Below, in pieces: positions 18,101-27,087 of a stretch of DNA of 64,000 nucleotides (position 1 is the first letter of the stretch; every line of letters starts with the position of its first letter). Below the pieces are notes generated by a model. That model did no database searches. It saw only the letters and a list, made by a program, of their open reading frames with translations, and was not told the origin of the DNA. A program made the position numbers and the translations under genes. The stretch spans positions 1 to 64,000 of the forward strand of contig SUZH01000008.1 of NCBI GenBank assembly GCA_015060045.1, written 5' to 3'. Source of the DNA: Rikenellaceae bacterium. Lineage in GTDB: Bacteria > Bacteroidota > Bacteroidia > Bacteroidales > Rikenellaceae.

Positions 18101-18281
18101 CTCGATCGGTTACAACTTCAACCAGAAGACGCTGAAGAAGATCGGTATTGCTTCGCTGAAGGTTTACGCACAGGCACGTAACCTGGGTAACGTTTACTCG
18201 TCGGTTGACTTCATGGATCTGGATACGGGTACGACCTTCTACAACCGCGGTTATACGTTCGGTGTACAGATCGGTTTCTAA
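15144..18281 (+). CDS. SusC/RagA family TonB-linked outer membrane protein
   Basis: Start moved to MKDRITS; carboxypeptidase-like SVSGTVLDKAGESVIGASVVVKGTTIGTTTGVDGKF, plug LDEVVVVGYGVMKKSDVTGAVARV, C-terminal YTFGVQIGF. Confidence 0.96.
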   Translation: MKDRITSLLVRFSKRAFFVALFSVLAIGAMAQSKSVSGTVLDKAGESVIGASVVVKGTTIGTTTGVDGKFTLQSVPNNGTLEVSFLGYKTVEVAVNGRTAFEVVLEEDAAQLDEVVVVGYGVMKKSDVTGAVARVTSEELTKRPVNNAFEAMQGKIAGVDITSSERPGTLGSVRIRGERSITASSSPLYVVDGVPLSAGGIETINPRDIESIDVLKDASSTAIYGSRGANGVILVTTKRGKAGQLSLNYSGTVTLEKLIDKSPSMSASDYITWRRWAYHNSNEELYPRGDEPNYAKDQDYFSGDDWALANINKGWEGGSWDGSKVSNTDWADMVTQTGVTHEHTISGSAGNETAQAFFSVGYLNNQGTQKGQEYERYNFAMSVDLQVKPWFKLGGSINGSWSVQDYGYSRTGQSSSSGPVDVYNASKALPRYTVPYDAQGDIITNPGGSTTNAYTVIDEWKKSKDNRQTFRALGSFYGLFDFGKMWQPLEGLTYKISFGPDFRHYRQGIFISKDSAVKMGSKNYAKQGTNRYLAWTLDNQINYNRTFNKHTVGVTLLQTASKFSNESNSQSANAIPNEQFEWYNMGSVDITDAATYGAGMGTGLSENQLTSYMARVNYSFDNRYLLTVSGRYDGASVLAKGNKWSFFPSAALGWRIDQEQFMQDASWINQLKLRVGFGATGNAAVGAYKTLGLIQDFFVPFGATAVPGYATNEPYYTSGSVQMANKELGWEKTTQYNYGVDFDFFDGRIGGTLDVYHSKTTDLLLNMTIPTLTGFSSTLANIGATKNFGVDLSLNLVPVRTKNFEWISTINAAYQKDEIVELANGKQDDIGNKWFIGESINVHFGIENDGLWQYGDEEEMAKFNANGEDFEPGKVKPVDQNGDYKIDDSDRKILGNKNPKFVLGWSNTFAWKGLELGIEMYGRFGYMVSAGAEGQLGMYNQREIDYWTPDNPNADYQKPIYSQSGGDAYSSLLGLKKASFLKLRNISIGYNFNQKTLKKIGIASLKVYAQARNLGNVYSSVDFMDLDTGTTFYNRGYTFGVQIGF

Positions 18282-18330
18282 TGGAGCGAACAGATTGGTT
18301 TCCTAATAACGACTTAAAACTGCATAGAAT

Positions 18331-20484
18331 ATGAAAAATTTCAGAAATACGTTCATTGCTGCTCTGCTGGCCGTTGCTATGACTACCGGTTTCAGTTCGT
18401 GTAGCGAGAGCTTCCTTGATGAGCACAACAAGGGGTCTTATACCACCGACTATTTCGAGACGGCACAGGGTATTCAGGACCTGGCTACGGCCCTCTATGC
18501 CAATATTCGTTGGCACTTCGGTTACGAGTGGGCCTATGGTATCACCCTTTATGGTACCGATGAGTTTACGAACGGTGCCGACCTGACGGCCGAGCCGTGG
18601 AACACCTACGACAACCGTATCAACCCGCTGGATTGTACCCCCGCAAATGGTGCAGCCAACAAGAACTGTCCTCCCGTATCGGGTCTTTGGGATCAGATGT
18701 ATTACGGTATTTCGTCGGCTAACCTTGTAATCGCTTCGGCTGACAAGGTAACGGACGAGAAGATTCGCAACTACTGCGCCGGTGAGGCTCACTTCCTGCG
18801 TGGTTACAACTACTACCGCTTGTTCGCTCAGTATGGTGGCGTAGTGCTCCAGCTTGAGCCGGTTCAGGGCGTAGTGAAGACCTTCGAGCGTGCTTCGGCT
18901 GAGGAGACGCTGAATCAGGTAATCGCCGACTTCGAGAAGGCTTACGAGCTGCTGCCGACCGATCGTTGGCGTGGTACGGGTTCGTGGACGAAGTACACGG
19001 CTGCCCACTTCCTGGCTAAGGCCCTGTTGTATCGTCAGTCGGAGCGTTGCGCCGATTGGAACTCGGCTTACCCCGCTGATGCTGACTTGACGAAGGCCAT
19101 CTCGCTCTGCTCGGAGGTAATCGCTGCTTGCCCGCTGGAGGCTGATTACAATAGCCTCTACTCGAGATGGACGGGTATCGACTGCAAGGCTGAGGAGTCG
19201 AAGGAGATCCTGATGTCGGCACAGCACACCGCATCGTACACCGGTCGTTTCGGTAACCGTACCTACAACTACTTCAACCCGCAGTTCTCGAACTTCTCGG
19301 GTGGTTGGGTACAGCGTGGCCAGTACATCGGTGGTATGGACTTCCAGCGCTGCCGCCCCACGGAGTATTCGTATGCTATCTTCGATAACGTGAAAGATGC
19401 TCGTATGTGGAAGACGTTCAAGACTATTTACGGTCTGAACCACCAGAACAAGAAGGATGCTGACGTGATCAAGGAGAATGGTATCACTGCCGAGCAGGTT
19501 CCGACCTTCGGTGACTATGGTATCATCTTCATCCTGAACAAGAAGGATGACGCTCGCTTCCGCGCAGGCAACGAGTCGGACTTCGGTACGGTAGGTCGTG
19601 GTGCTGTTGCTCACAACTTCGTACACCCCGAGACCGGCAAGTGGGTTCCTAACGTATTCCCCGTATATGCAGGTGGTAAGTATGTGCTGAATACCTTTGG
19701 TGTAAACGGTAACCCCGCACAGTCGAATGTATTCTGCGGTATCAACAAGACCGACGATGGTTCGCGTACGGCTGAGAAGGGTGATGCACACCGCGACGTT
19801 ACGATGGCTCGTACGGGTGAGACCTACCTGATCAAGGCTGAGGCTGAGGTACGTGCCGGTAAGGATGCCGATGCACTTGCTACGATCAACGCACTCCGCG
19901 CCCGTGGTCAGTGGAAGGATGGTGAGGATCGTGAGTACTACACCGACGGTTCGATGGCATTTGCTAAGTCGGCAGGTGGTGACGAGGACAACTCGACGCT
20001 GAATGCAACGCTGGGTAAGTGTAAGTATTTCGACGAGCAGGGTAAGCAGCAGAAGATTACCAACGCTAAGGCTTTCGAGTACTCGTTCATCCAGAAGAAC
20101 ACCTACTATCTCTCGACCGGTATCGAGCGCACGACGGCCGCTTCGGATCTGCAGATCAAGAGCTGGGCGCAGATTCCCGCAGAGGACCAGGCTGTCCTGA
20201 ACAACCTGGGCGTAAACATCGGCACGAAGGAGGGTAAGATTCACTTCATCCTCAACGAGCGCACCCGCGAGCTGCTGGGTGAGTGGAACCGTTGGGAAGA
20301 GCTGAGCCGCACGAAGACCCTCGTACAGCGCGCTAAGGCTTACAACCCCGAGGCTGCTCCTAACGTAGCTGACAAGCACCTGCTTCGTCCTATCCCGCAG
20401 ACCTTCCTCGATCAGCTGCAGAACGCTGATGGTACGAACCTGTCGGATGCCGATAAGGCTGCTATGCAGAACCCGGGCTATTAG
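18331..20484 (+). CDS. SusD/RagB family nutrient-binding outer membrane lipoprotein
   Basis: Lipobox GFSSCSESFLDE; GEAHFLRGYNYYRLFAQYGGVVL; C-terminal HLLRPIPQTFLDQ. Confidence 0.95.
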   Translation: MKNFRNTFIAALLAVAMTTGFSSCSESFLDEHNKGSYTTDYFETAQGIQDLATALYANIRWHFGYEWAYGITLYGTDEFTNGADLTAEPWNTYDNRINPLDCTPANGAANKNCPPVSGLWDQMYYGISSANLVIASADKVTDEKIRNYCAGEAHFLRGYNYYRLFAQYGGVVLQLEPVQGVVKTFERASAEETLNQVIADFEKAYELLPTDRWRGTGSWTKYTAAHFLAKALLYRQSERCADWNSAYPADADLTKAISLCSEVIAACPLEADYNSLYSRWTGIDCKAEESKEILMSAQHTASYTGRFGNRTYNYFNPQFSNFSGGWVQRGQYIGGMDFQRCRPTEYSYAIFDNVKDARMWKTFKTIYGLNHQNKKDADVIKENGITAEQVPTFGDYGIIFILNKKDDARFRAGNESDFGTVGRGAVAHNFVHPETGKWVPNVFPVYAGGKYVLNTFGVNGNPAQSNVFCGINKTDDGSRTAEKGDAHRDVTMARTGETYLIKAEAEVRAGKDADALATINALRARGQWKDGEDREYYTDGSMAFAKSAGGDEDNSTLNATLGKCKYFDEQGKQQKITNAKAFEYSFIQKNTYYLSTGIERTTAASDLQIKSWAQIPAEDQAVLNNLGVNIGTKEGKIHFILNERTRELLGEWNRWEELSRTKTLVQRAKAYNPEAAPNVADKHLLRPIPQTFLDQLQNADGTNLSDADKAAMQNPGY

Positions 20485-20523
20485 TAGTCTGTTCGACTAT
20501 CCGAAAAGATAGATAACTAATTC

Positions 20524-20559
20524 AGAGCCTGCCTAACAAGGTGTTAGGCAGGCTCTTTT
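20524..20559 (+). terminator. Intrinsic terminator after susCD
   Basis: AGAGCCTGCCTAAC / GTTAGGCAGGCTCT 14-bp stem plus TTT. Confidence 0.9.
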
Positions 20560-20580
20560 GGAATCAAACCTTTGTGTAAG

Positions 20581-20889
20581 ATGAAAAAGTTTGGTCTGAT
20601 GCTTGTGGCGGCCGTGGTGCTGTTGCTCACGGGATGTAATCGAGACGGGGTAGTGCGCTACGAACTCGTCGATGGCGACCCTGAGGTCGATTTTCTGGAG
20701 ATTCTCAACGACTCACTCTGCCGCTATACTGTCCCCGGACCGCTGACGGTCGTGGGCCCCTACACCAAGCAGGGAGATACCTATACGCTCATCATCAATG
20801 GCGTGGTGGAGGCACGACTCCATAAATTCGAGCGCGGTAAGCTGATCGGCGAACCGCCCTTCTTCGATGGTGTCTGGGAGAAGAAATAA
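20581..20889 (+). CDS. Small putative lipoprotein, unknown function
   Basis: MKKFGLMLVAAVVLLLTGCNRDG lipobox; 102 aa; followed by a terminator. Confidence 0.65.
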   Translation: MKKFGLMLVAAVVLLLTGCNRDGVVRYELVDGDPEVDFLEILNDSLCRYTVPGPLTVVGPYTKQGDTYTLIINGVVEARLHKFERGKLIGEPPFFDGVWEKK

Positions 20890-20892
20890 TGG

Positions 20893-20923
20893 AAAAGAGG
20901 ACTTGTTAAGTCCTCTTTTTTTT
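20893..20923 (+). terminator. Intrinsic terminator
   Basis: AAAAGAGGACTTgttAAGTCCTCTTTTTTTT. Confidence 0.9.
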
Positions 20924-20995
20924 GTTGCTTGATGGCAGCTAATTCCCTGGATAGGATGCTGTCCGGGAGGTCGCCTGATTGCCTCTAAACGCATA

Positions 20996-21034
20996 AACAA
21001 AAAACAGAGAAGGCACCCTTTCGGATGCCCTCTC
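20996..21034 (-). terminator. Intrinsic terminator of the GH105 gene
   Basis: Minus strand GAGAGGGCATCCgaaaGGGTGCCTTCTCTGTTTTTT (stem with G-U pairs). Confidence 0.75.
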
Positions 21035-21096
21035 CCAATGAACCAAACCACTTTTAACTAACGGCCTTTGAGAGGCCTCACCAACATAAACCCACT

Positions 21097-22230
21097 CTAT
21101 TCTAATTTATACACTTCGGTTCCTGCCAATAAGAAACAACCTGCGCCGAAATCCTCGAAGTCGATCACCTTGTCATAGGTTACCGGCTGGCTATCCTTCG
21201 GCTCCTTGCCCGTGCCCTGCACCCAGCCCAGGAATCCGTTGGGATGTACCGCCTCCTTTACCATGGCGTTCCACGCCTTCAGCAGCACAGGCAGGTACTC
21301 CTTGCGATCCAGCAGACCGTTTCTTACGCCCCAGGCCATGCCATAGACGAAGAGCGATGTGCCGCTGGTCTCCTTACCGCCGTAGTTCGACTCGTCGTGC
21401 ATGCTCACGTTCCAGAAACCATCCTTGCGCTGGCAATCCTTGATCGCCTTGCTCATGGCTACGAAGTCGGCCACATAGTCGGCGCGGTGCTTCTCGTCCG
21501 AAGGAATCTCCTCCAATACGCGCACCAGGGCGGCATATACCCAGCCGTTGCCACGGCTCCAGTAGCAATTCTTGCCGTTGGGCTCCTTGTAGGGGGGATC
21601 GAAGTCGTGATCGCGCCACCAAAGCCCCTCCTTCGGGTTGTACATGCCCTTTTCGCCGTGCGTATTGCGCGTGTAGGCGTACATATCCCACATCTTATCA
21701 AAGTACTTCTCGTCGCCCGTGAGCTTGCCCATCTTGGCAAATACGGGCATACCCATCTGGATCGCATCGATCCACCACCAGTCGTTCACCTGCGGCGTAT
21801 TGACCAGCATGTCGAGGTTGGCCTTCACCTTGCGGATGCGCTCCGGGTCGGGGCAGATGTTGTAGAGGTCGATATAGGTCTGACCTGCGCAGTAGTCGTC
21901 GGCATTGCGCGTGGTCGTGCCGTTGCGGTAACCCCACTCGTGGTAGTTGGCCCAATCCACGGCATACTTATAATACTCGTCACGCGGAGAGATCGAGTAG
22001 AGTGCCATCAATCCTTCGTAGTAGACGCCACGCGTCCAGATGTTGCTGGGGCGGGTTACATTCTTCACGAACGACGGGGTACGGTAGTCGGCATACTTCT
22101 TCATGAAATAACCATTGACCTTGACCATGTTCTGCAAAGTCTCTTTACGGTCGGGCAACTCTTGTGCCTTTACGACTCCGAAACCCAAGGCCAAAAAAAC
22201 AAGCGATAGGATTACCTTTTTCGTCATCAT
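21097..22230 (-). CDS. GH105 unsaturated rhamnogalacturonyl hydrolase
   Basis: Start moved to MMTKKVILSL (signal peptide); YCAGQTYIDLYNICPDPERI, WWWIDAIQMGMPVFAKMGKLTGD, YWSRGNGWVYAALVRVLEEIP. Confidence 0.92.
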   Translation of the reverse strand: MMTKKVILSLVFLALGFGVVKAQELPDRKETLQNMVKVNGYFMKKYADYRTPSFVKNVTRPSNIWTRGVYYEGLMALYSISPRDEYYKYAVDWANYHEWGYRNGTTTRNADDYCAGQTYIDLYNICPDPERIRKVKANLDMLVNTPQVNDWWWIDAIQMGMPVFAKMGKLTGDEKYFDKMWDMYAYTRNTHGEKGMYNPKEGLWWRDHDFDPPYKEPNGKNCYWSRGNGWVYAALVRVLEEIPSDEKHRADYVADFVAMSKAIKDCQRKDGFWNVSMHDESNYGGKETSGTSLFVYGMAWGVRNGLLDRKEYLPVLLKAWNAMVKEAVHPNGFLGWVQGTGKEPKDSQPVTYDKVIDFEDFGAGCFLLAGTEVYKLE

Positions 22231-22253
22231 GTTGTTTGCTTTTAAGGTTGTTA

Positions 22254-22299
22254 CAAAATTAAGTTCAATATGTTCATTATACAATGGAAATACGTACAA
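22254..22299 (-). promoter_or_regulatory. Candidate promoter with activator site D for GH105
   Basis: Minus strand TTGTACGTATTTCCATT (22283-22299) overlaps ATTG (22282-22285), 20-nt spacer, TAATTTTG (22254-22261). Confidence 0.6.
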
Positions 22300-22342
22300 C
22301 TTCCTTGATTATCATGCAAATGAGCGTCAATGCCCATGTTTT

Positions 22343-25300
22343 TTACTCCTCCGTCGCCTCATTGGCTGTTTCTTCTGTCTCCTCCGTACCACGGACGTAA
22401 GCCGAGGGCGAAACTCCGAATTGGCGCTTGAAGCACTTGCTGAAGTAGAACGGATCGTTGATGCCGACCTGGTACGACACTTCGGCCACCTTAAAGCGAT
22501 TCTCGCGGAGCAGCTCGGCCGCCTTCTTCATGCGTACGATGCGGATATATTCGTTGGGGGCGTAGCCCGTCACACCGCGTGTCTTGCGGTAGAAGACCGT
22601 GCGGCCCAATCCCATCATCGAGGCGAACTCGTCGATCGTGAACTCGGCATTGCCGATCTGCTGCTCCATGATGCGTTGCAGCTTGTCGGCAAACTCCTTA
22701 TCCTTGTCCGAGGTGCAGATCGCAGGGCGAATCATGTTGGGGTCGTGCGAGAACTTCTCGCGCAACTTCTCGCGTTGCTCGATGAGCTTGAAGATGCGCG
22801 TGAGGAGCAGCTTCAGACTGAAGGGCTTGGTAATAAAGGCATCGGCTCCGTTCTCCACACCCTCCAGGTGGCTCTCTGTCGTGCTGAGGGCTGTGAGCAG
22901 GATGATCGGAATGTGGCTTGTGTCGAAATCGTTCTTCAGGCGGTGCGTTACCTCAAATCCGGTCATACCCGGCATCAGTACATCGCAGATGACGAGGTCG
23001 GCATCGTAGGTGCGGGCACGCTCCAACCCCGACTCACCATCGGCCTCGGCCACCACTTCGAAGTATCGCCCGATCTCCTCCTGGAGGAAGGCTCGTACAT
23101 CGTTGTCGTCCTCGATGATGAGCACCTTGTGCTTGTTGAGCGGAACTGCGGGCATCGGCTCCCCCTCGAGTACCTCCTCCTCGTCATGCGCCGCTTGGAT
23201 TGCGGGTTCCTCCAGCAGGGCGTTGTGGGCGATGAGAAAGTCTTTCTCTTCATAGACCGAACGATCGGTCGGGAGCGTTACCGTGAAGATCGAACCGCCA
23301 CCTTCGTTCTCGCGGAAGGTGATCGTGCCGTGGTGTACATGCACCAGCTCGTGCGTCAGGTGGAGCCCCACGCCCACGCTGTTACCCGAGAAACTACTCT
23401 GCATGAAGCGCTTGAAGAGCTCCTGCTGCTTCTCCTTCGGAATACCAACGCCTGTATCGGTTACGGTGATGACAAGTTTGCGATTCGCTTCGTCCACCTG
23501 CACCGTGAAGCACACCTTACCGCCACTCGGCGTATATTTGAAGGCGTTCGAGAGGAGGTTGTAGGTGATCTTGTCCAGGTAGCCCTTGTCGATAAACATC
23601 TTGTAGGAGGGCACCGAAGGGAAGAATCCGAAATCCATCTTTTGCGACTCGGCAGCATCGTGGAAGCTGAGGAAAATCTCGTAAAGGAAGGCCATGACGT
23701 CGGTCTCCTCGAGCGACAGGGCCAGCTTGTCATTCTGCATCTTGCGGAACTCCAAGAGCTGGTTGATCAGGCGCAGCATGCGGTGCGTACTCTTCTCCAT
23801 CACCTTCATCGAATCGTTGATCTCCTTGGGCGTTTTGCCCATGCGCTGAATCTTCTCCAGTGCACCCTGGATGAGGGTCAGCGGCGTACGGAACTCATGC
23901 GAAATGTTGGTGAAGAAGACCAGCTTATACTCCGTGAGCTGCTTCTCGATCTCGATGCGGTTTCTCAGTGTGCTGAATTTGCGGATGAGGCGGAAGGCAA
24001 TGTAGAGTGCCGCGCAGATCAAGAGCGCATAGAGCAGGAATGCCCACGTCGTCTTCCAGAAGGGTGGACGGATGACGATCTTCAGGGTTGCCTCCTCATC
24101 GTTCCAGACGCCCAAGCGGTTGCAGGCCTTGACGCGTAGCAGATAGCTGCCCGGCGGCAAGTTTTTGTAGGCGGCAAAATTCAGCGACGAGGGAATGCTC
24201 CACGCCTTGTCGTAGTTATCCAAACGGTAGGAGTATTTCGTGCTGCTTGCCTCCGAGTAGTCGAAGATGGAGAAGTCGATCACAAACGAATTTTGGAAAT
24301 GCTTCAGCGTTAGCTCGTTGGTGTAGATTAGCGAACGATCCAGCGGCGAATCCACATCGTCGGGACGCATCGAAATACCGTTAATCTTCAGGCCTGTAAA
24401 CGATATTTCGGGAGTTTCGGTGACGTTGTTTACGATCTTGTCGGGCGAGATGACCACCAAACCGTGGTTCGTGCCAAAGAGCAGCTTGCCCTCCTCGCTC
24501 ATGCAGTGGCTGTTCTCACTATAGACGTTGCCCAGCGTGGAGGAGGAGAAGAAGAAGTTCTCGAAGGTACACTTCTCGGGATCGAAGCGGGAGATACCGT
24601 ACTCGGTAGCAATCCACAGCTTACCCTCATCGTCCTCGACGATCGATTGCACCATGTCGTTTACCAAACCGTCGCTGCTGTCGAAGTGTGCGAAACTCAG
24701 CTCGTCGTAATTGCCGTTGGGAGTGCACATGCTGAAACCCTTACCCGATGCGCCTACCCAAATGCGGCCTTTGCTATCGGGAAGGATACATTTGATTTCA
24801 TTGCTGCGTAACTTGCCGTTCGAGGTATTGAATACGCTGTAAGCGGTCGGGTTCGCTATCAGTGAATCAGGTTGGAAAAGGTAGACGCCCGCGCTTGTAC
24901 CAACCCACATGCGACCGTGTTTGTCCTCCTCGATGACACGAATTTGGCGTTCGCTGTTCGAACCATTGAGAAAATGGCTGAAGGTATAATTTGCCCCCTC
25001 TTTTGTGGCCAGATCCAGACCGCCGCCAAATGTGCCGACCCACATGCGGCCTTTGTGGTCGCGGTGGAGTACAAAGATGCTGTTATGGTTAATCGATGCG
25101 GGATCTTTTGAGGTATGGGTGTAGCGTTGGCTGTCGATGTAGAGGCCATTGTTGCGGCTACCGAGCCAGATGCTGCCATCCGGGCCCTCCTCGACGGCGT
25201 AGATGTTGGCATCGAAGTAGCGGCGGCTCTTAAGCGTGGAGAGTTGCGCGTCGTAGGTGTAGAGACCGCCACGACGTGTGCCCAGCCAGATCGTGCCGTC

Positions 25301-26629
25301 GCTCATGCGCTTGATCATGCGCACGGTGTTCGAACGATCGGTCAGCGTCTGATCTTCGGGGAAGATGCGGTCGGCGCCCTCATTGAGTACCGAGAGTCGC
25401 GAAATACCCGTGTACTCTGAGCTGACCCAGATGCCGCCAGCGCTATCCTCCATGATGTATTGCAGGAAGTTGTCGGCGATGAGGTGGAAGCGGTCGATGT
25501 CGGAGGTGAAATGTTGCAACTCGTCGCTCTTCAGATCGTAGGCAAACAGGCCGTTGCCGTAGGTGGAGATCCAGATAATGTCGCGCGAGTCGTGCACGAT
25601 GTGGTAGCGCTCCTCGTCGATGTAGTTCACCTTCTCGGCAGGCATCAGGCGAAAGCTCTTGACGCGCCCCGTCTCGGCATTGATATACCACACCACACCC
25701 GTGCGGTTGTGCACCCAGTAGTTGCCGCGGTTATCGGTCTGAACCTGTCCCTGGGCGATCGGTAGGTCGTTGTAACGACTCAACTGATGTGAGTCGAGGT
25801 TGAATTGATAGCTGCCCGTGCCCGTGAAAATGATCCAATTACTCTTCAGGTGCATGGCGCCGTAGAGATTGACGCTCGTGCGCCCATCACCCAGCGAGCA
25901 GATCGTATGCACCGCTTCACCATCGCGTTTGAGGGCAATTTTGCCATCCCAAGAGAGGAAATAGAGTTCGTCGCCGTGCGCAAGAATGCGGGCGGCGTTG
26001 TGGTTGTCGATTACGGTCTCCGACTTGTCGCCTTCAACACATACAACTCCCTGGTCGGTGCCAATCCAAATCCGATGCTGTTTGTCTTCAAAAACATAAG
26101 CCACGCGGTCCGAGGGAAGTTTTCCAAGTCGCTTTTTGTAGATGACGGAGCTGAATGCTCCCTCCTTATAGGTCACCTTTCGACAACCATTGCCTTTGTT
26201 GTAGAGCCACATGTTCCCCGCGTGGTCGGTAATGCGGTGACTATAATGCTGCTTGTGTTCGCCGCAGCCTGTGAAATCGACAAAGCGCTCCTGTTTTAGG
26301 TCGTAGCAACTGACCAGATCGGCCGAGGTGAAGATCCACAAAAAGCCGTTCTGATCCTCCTCCAACCCCCAAATGCGGTGGTCGGAGAGAGAGATTTTGT
26401 CACCACCCTCGGGTCGGTAAGTCACGAACGTATTGCCATCGTAACGGCTCAGTCCGCTCATCGTGCCCATCCAGATAAATCCTTTGCTGTCTTGATAGAC
26501 GTAACGGATCGAGTTGTTGGCGATGCCGTCGTCGGTGGTCATATGCGTAGCCTGCACCTCGACCGCGGCGAAGGCGTGTAGGCTGAACAGTAAAAAGAAC
26601 ACCCCCAATATACAGATGCGTTTCTTCAT
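22343..26629 (-). CDS. Hybrid two-component system regulator (HTCS)
   Basis: N-terminal Reg_prop repeats, Y_Y_Y, TM helix, HisKA NISHEFRTPLTLIQG, HATPase, REC DLVICDVLMPGMTGFE, C-terminal AraC-type HTH. Confidence 0.96.
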   Translation of the reverse strand: MKKRICILGVFFLLFSLHAFAAVEVQATHMTTDDGIANNSIRYVYQDSKGFIWMGTMSGLSRYDGNTFVTYRPEGGDKISLSDHRIWGLEEDQNGFLWIFTSADLVSCYDLKQERFVDFTGCGEHKQHYSHRITDHAGNMWLYNKGNGCRKVTYKEGAFSSVIYKKRLGKLPSDRVAYVFEDKQHRIWIGTDQGVVCVEGDKSETVIDNHNAARILAHGDELYFLSWDGKIALKRDGEAVHTICSLGDGRTSVNLYGAMHLKSNWIIFTGTGSYQFNLDSHQLSRYNDLPIAQGQVQTDNRGNYWVHNRTGVVWYINAETGRVKSFRLMPAEKVNYIDEERYHIVHDSRDIIWISTYGNGLFAYDLKSDELQHFTSDIDRFHLIADNFLQYIMEDSAGGIWVSSEYTGISRLSVLNEGADRIFPEDQTLTDRSNTVRMIKRMSDGTIWLGTRRGGLYTYDAQLSTLKSRRYFDANIYAVEEGPDGSIWLGSRNNGLYIDSQRYTHTSKDPASINHNSIFVLHRDHKGRMWVGTFGGGLDLATKEGANYTFSHFLNGSNSERQIRVIEEDKHGRMWVGTSAGVYLFQPDSLIANPTAYSVFNTSNGKLRSNEIKCILPDSKGRIWVGASGKGFSMCTPNGNYDELSFAHFDSSDGLVNDMVQSIVEDDEGKLWIATEYGISRFDPEKCTFENFFFSSSTLGNVYSENSHCMSEEGKLLFGTNHGLVVISPDKIVNNVTETPEISFTGLKINGISMRPDDVDSPLDRSLIYTNELTLKHFQNSFVIDFSIFDYSEASSTKYSYRLDNYDKAWSIPSSLNFAAYKNLPPGSYLLRVKACNRLGVWNDEEATLKIVIRPPFWKTTWAFLLYALLICAALYIAFRLIRKFSTLRNRIEIEKQLTEYKLVFFTNISHEFRTPLTLIQGALEKIQRMGKTPKEINDSMKVMEKSTHRMLRLINQLLEFRKMQNDKLALSLEETDVMAFLYEIFLSFHDAAESQKMDFGFFPSVPSYKMFIDKGYLDKITYNLLSNAFKYTPSGGKVCFTVQVDEANRKLVITVTDTGVGIPKEKQQELFKRFMQSSFSGNSVGVGLHLTHELVHVHHGTITFRENEGGGSIFTVTLPTDRSVYEEKDFLIAHNALLEEPAIQAAHDEEEVLEGEPMPAVPLNKHKVLIIEDDNDVRAFLQEEIGRYFEVVAEADGESGLERARTYDADLVICDVLMPGMTGFEVTHRLKNDFDTSHIPIILLTALSTTESHLEGVENGADAFITKPFSLKLLLTRIFKLIEQREKLREKFSHDPNMIRPAICTSDKDKEFADKLQRIMEQQIGNAEFTIDEFASMMGLGRTVFYRKTRGVTGYAPNEYIRIVRMKKAAELLRENRFKVAEVSYQVGINDPFYFSKCFKRQFGVSPSAYVRGTEETEETANEATEE

Positions 26630-26654
26630 GTCGAAATGATGCTTGTTTTATCCG

Positions 26655-26662
26655 TAAAGATA
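26655..26662 (-). promoter_or_regulatory. Candidate -7 element of the HTCS gene
   Basis: Minus strand TATCTTTA, 7/8 match to TAnnTTTG, 26-33 nt upstream of the ATG. Confidence 0.4.
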
Positions 26663-26702
26663 CAAAAAAAAGTCTATCGGAACTATGTTCCGGTAGACTT
26701 TT
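26663..26702 (-). terminator. Intrinsic terminator of the long PL22-to-mutarotase operon
   Basis: Minus strand AAAAGTCTACCGGAACatagTTCCGATAGACTTTTTTTTT. Confidence 0.88.
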
Positions 26703-26739
26703 CGCTTAGAAAACGGTCCAAACGGTCCGATTCTGTTAC

Positions 26740-27054
26740 CTAATCCATGTGGAAAACTTCGGGCAGGGGAATCGACACGGGCGAATTGTCGGCATTGACC
26801 TCCATGATGTCGGCCATGTAGTCCCACCACTTCTGCACGATGGGGTTCGTGCCCATATCCTGCGACGAGGCCTCGCCCTTCGTCTTTTGGCAGGCGAAGA
26901 GGATGTTGGTATCCTTGTCCCAATAGATAGAATAGTCATACACACCGTTGTCCGAAAGCATCTGCTTCAGCTCCGGCCAAATCTCGGCATGGCGTTTCTC
27001 GTACTCCTTCTCGAAGCCCGGCTTCAAGAACATCTTAAAAGCTTCACGTTTCAT
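26740..27054 (-). CDS. rhaM: L-rhamnose mutarotase
   Basis: MKREAFKMFLKPGFEKEYEKRHAEIWPELKQMLSDNGVYDYSIYWDKDTNILFACQ... WWDYMADIMEVN is characteristic. Confidence 0.93.
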   Translation of the reverse strand: MKREAFKMFLKPGFEKEYEKRHAEIWPELKQMLSDNGVYDYSIYWDKDTNILFACQKTKGEASSQDMGTNPIVQKWWDYMADIMEVNADNSPVSIPLPEVFHMD

Positions 27055-27087
27055 GGTATAAGTTTTTAGGTTCAACGTTGTTTCAGG

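Noticed and set aside
18211-20379. 722 aa minus-strand ORF antisense to susD
   Set aside because: Covers a confident SusD gene and has no recognisable signal or domain; antisense-frame artefact.
22115-24139. 674 aa plus-strand ORF antisense to the HTCS
   Set aside because: Antisense to HisKA/REC/AraC coding sequence; low-complexity hydrophobic/charged translation without motifs.
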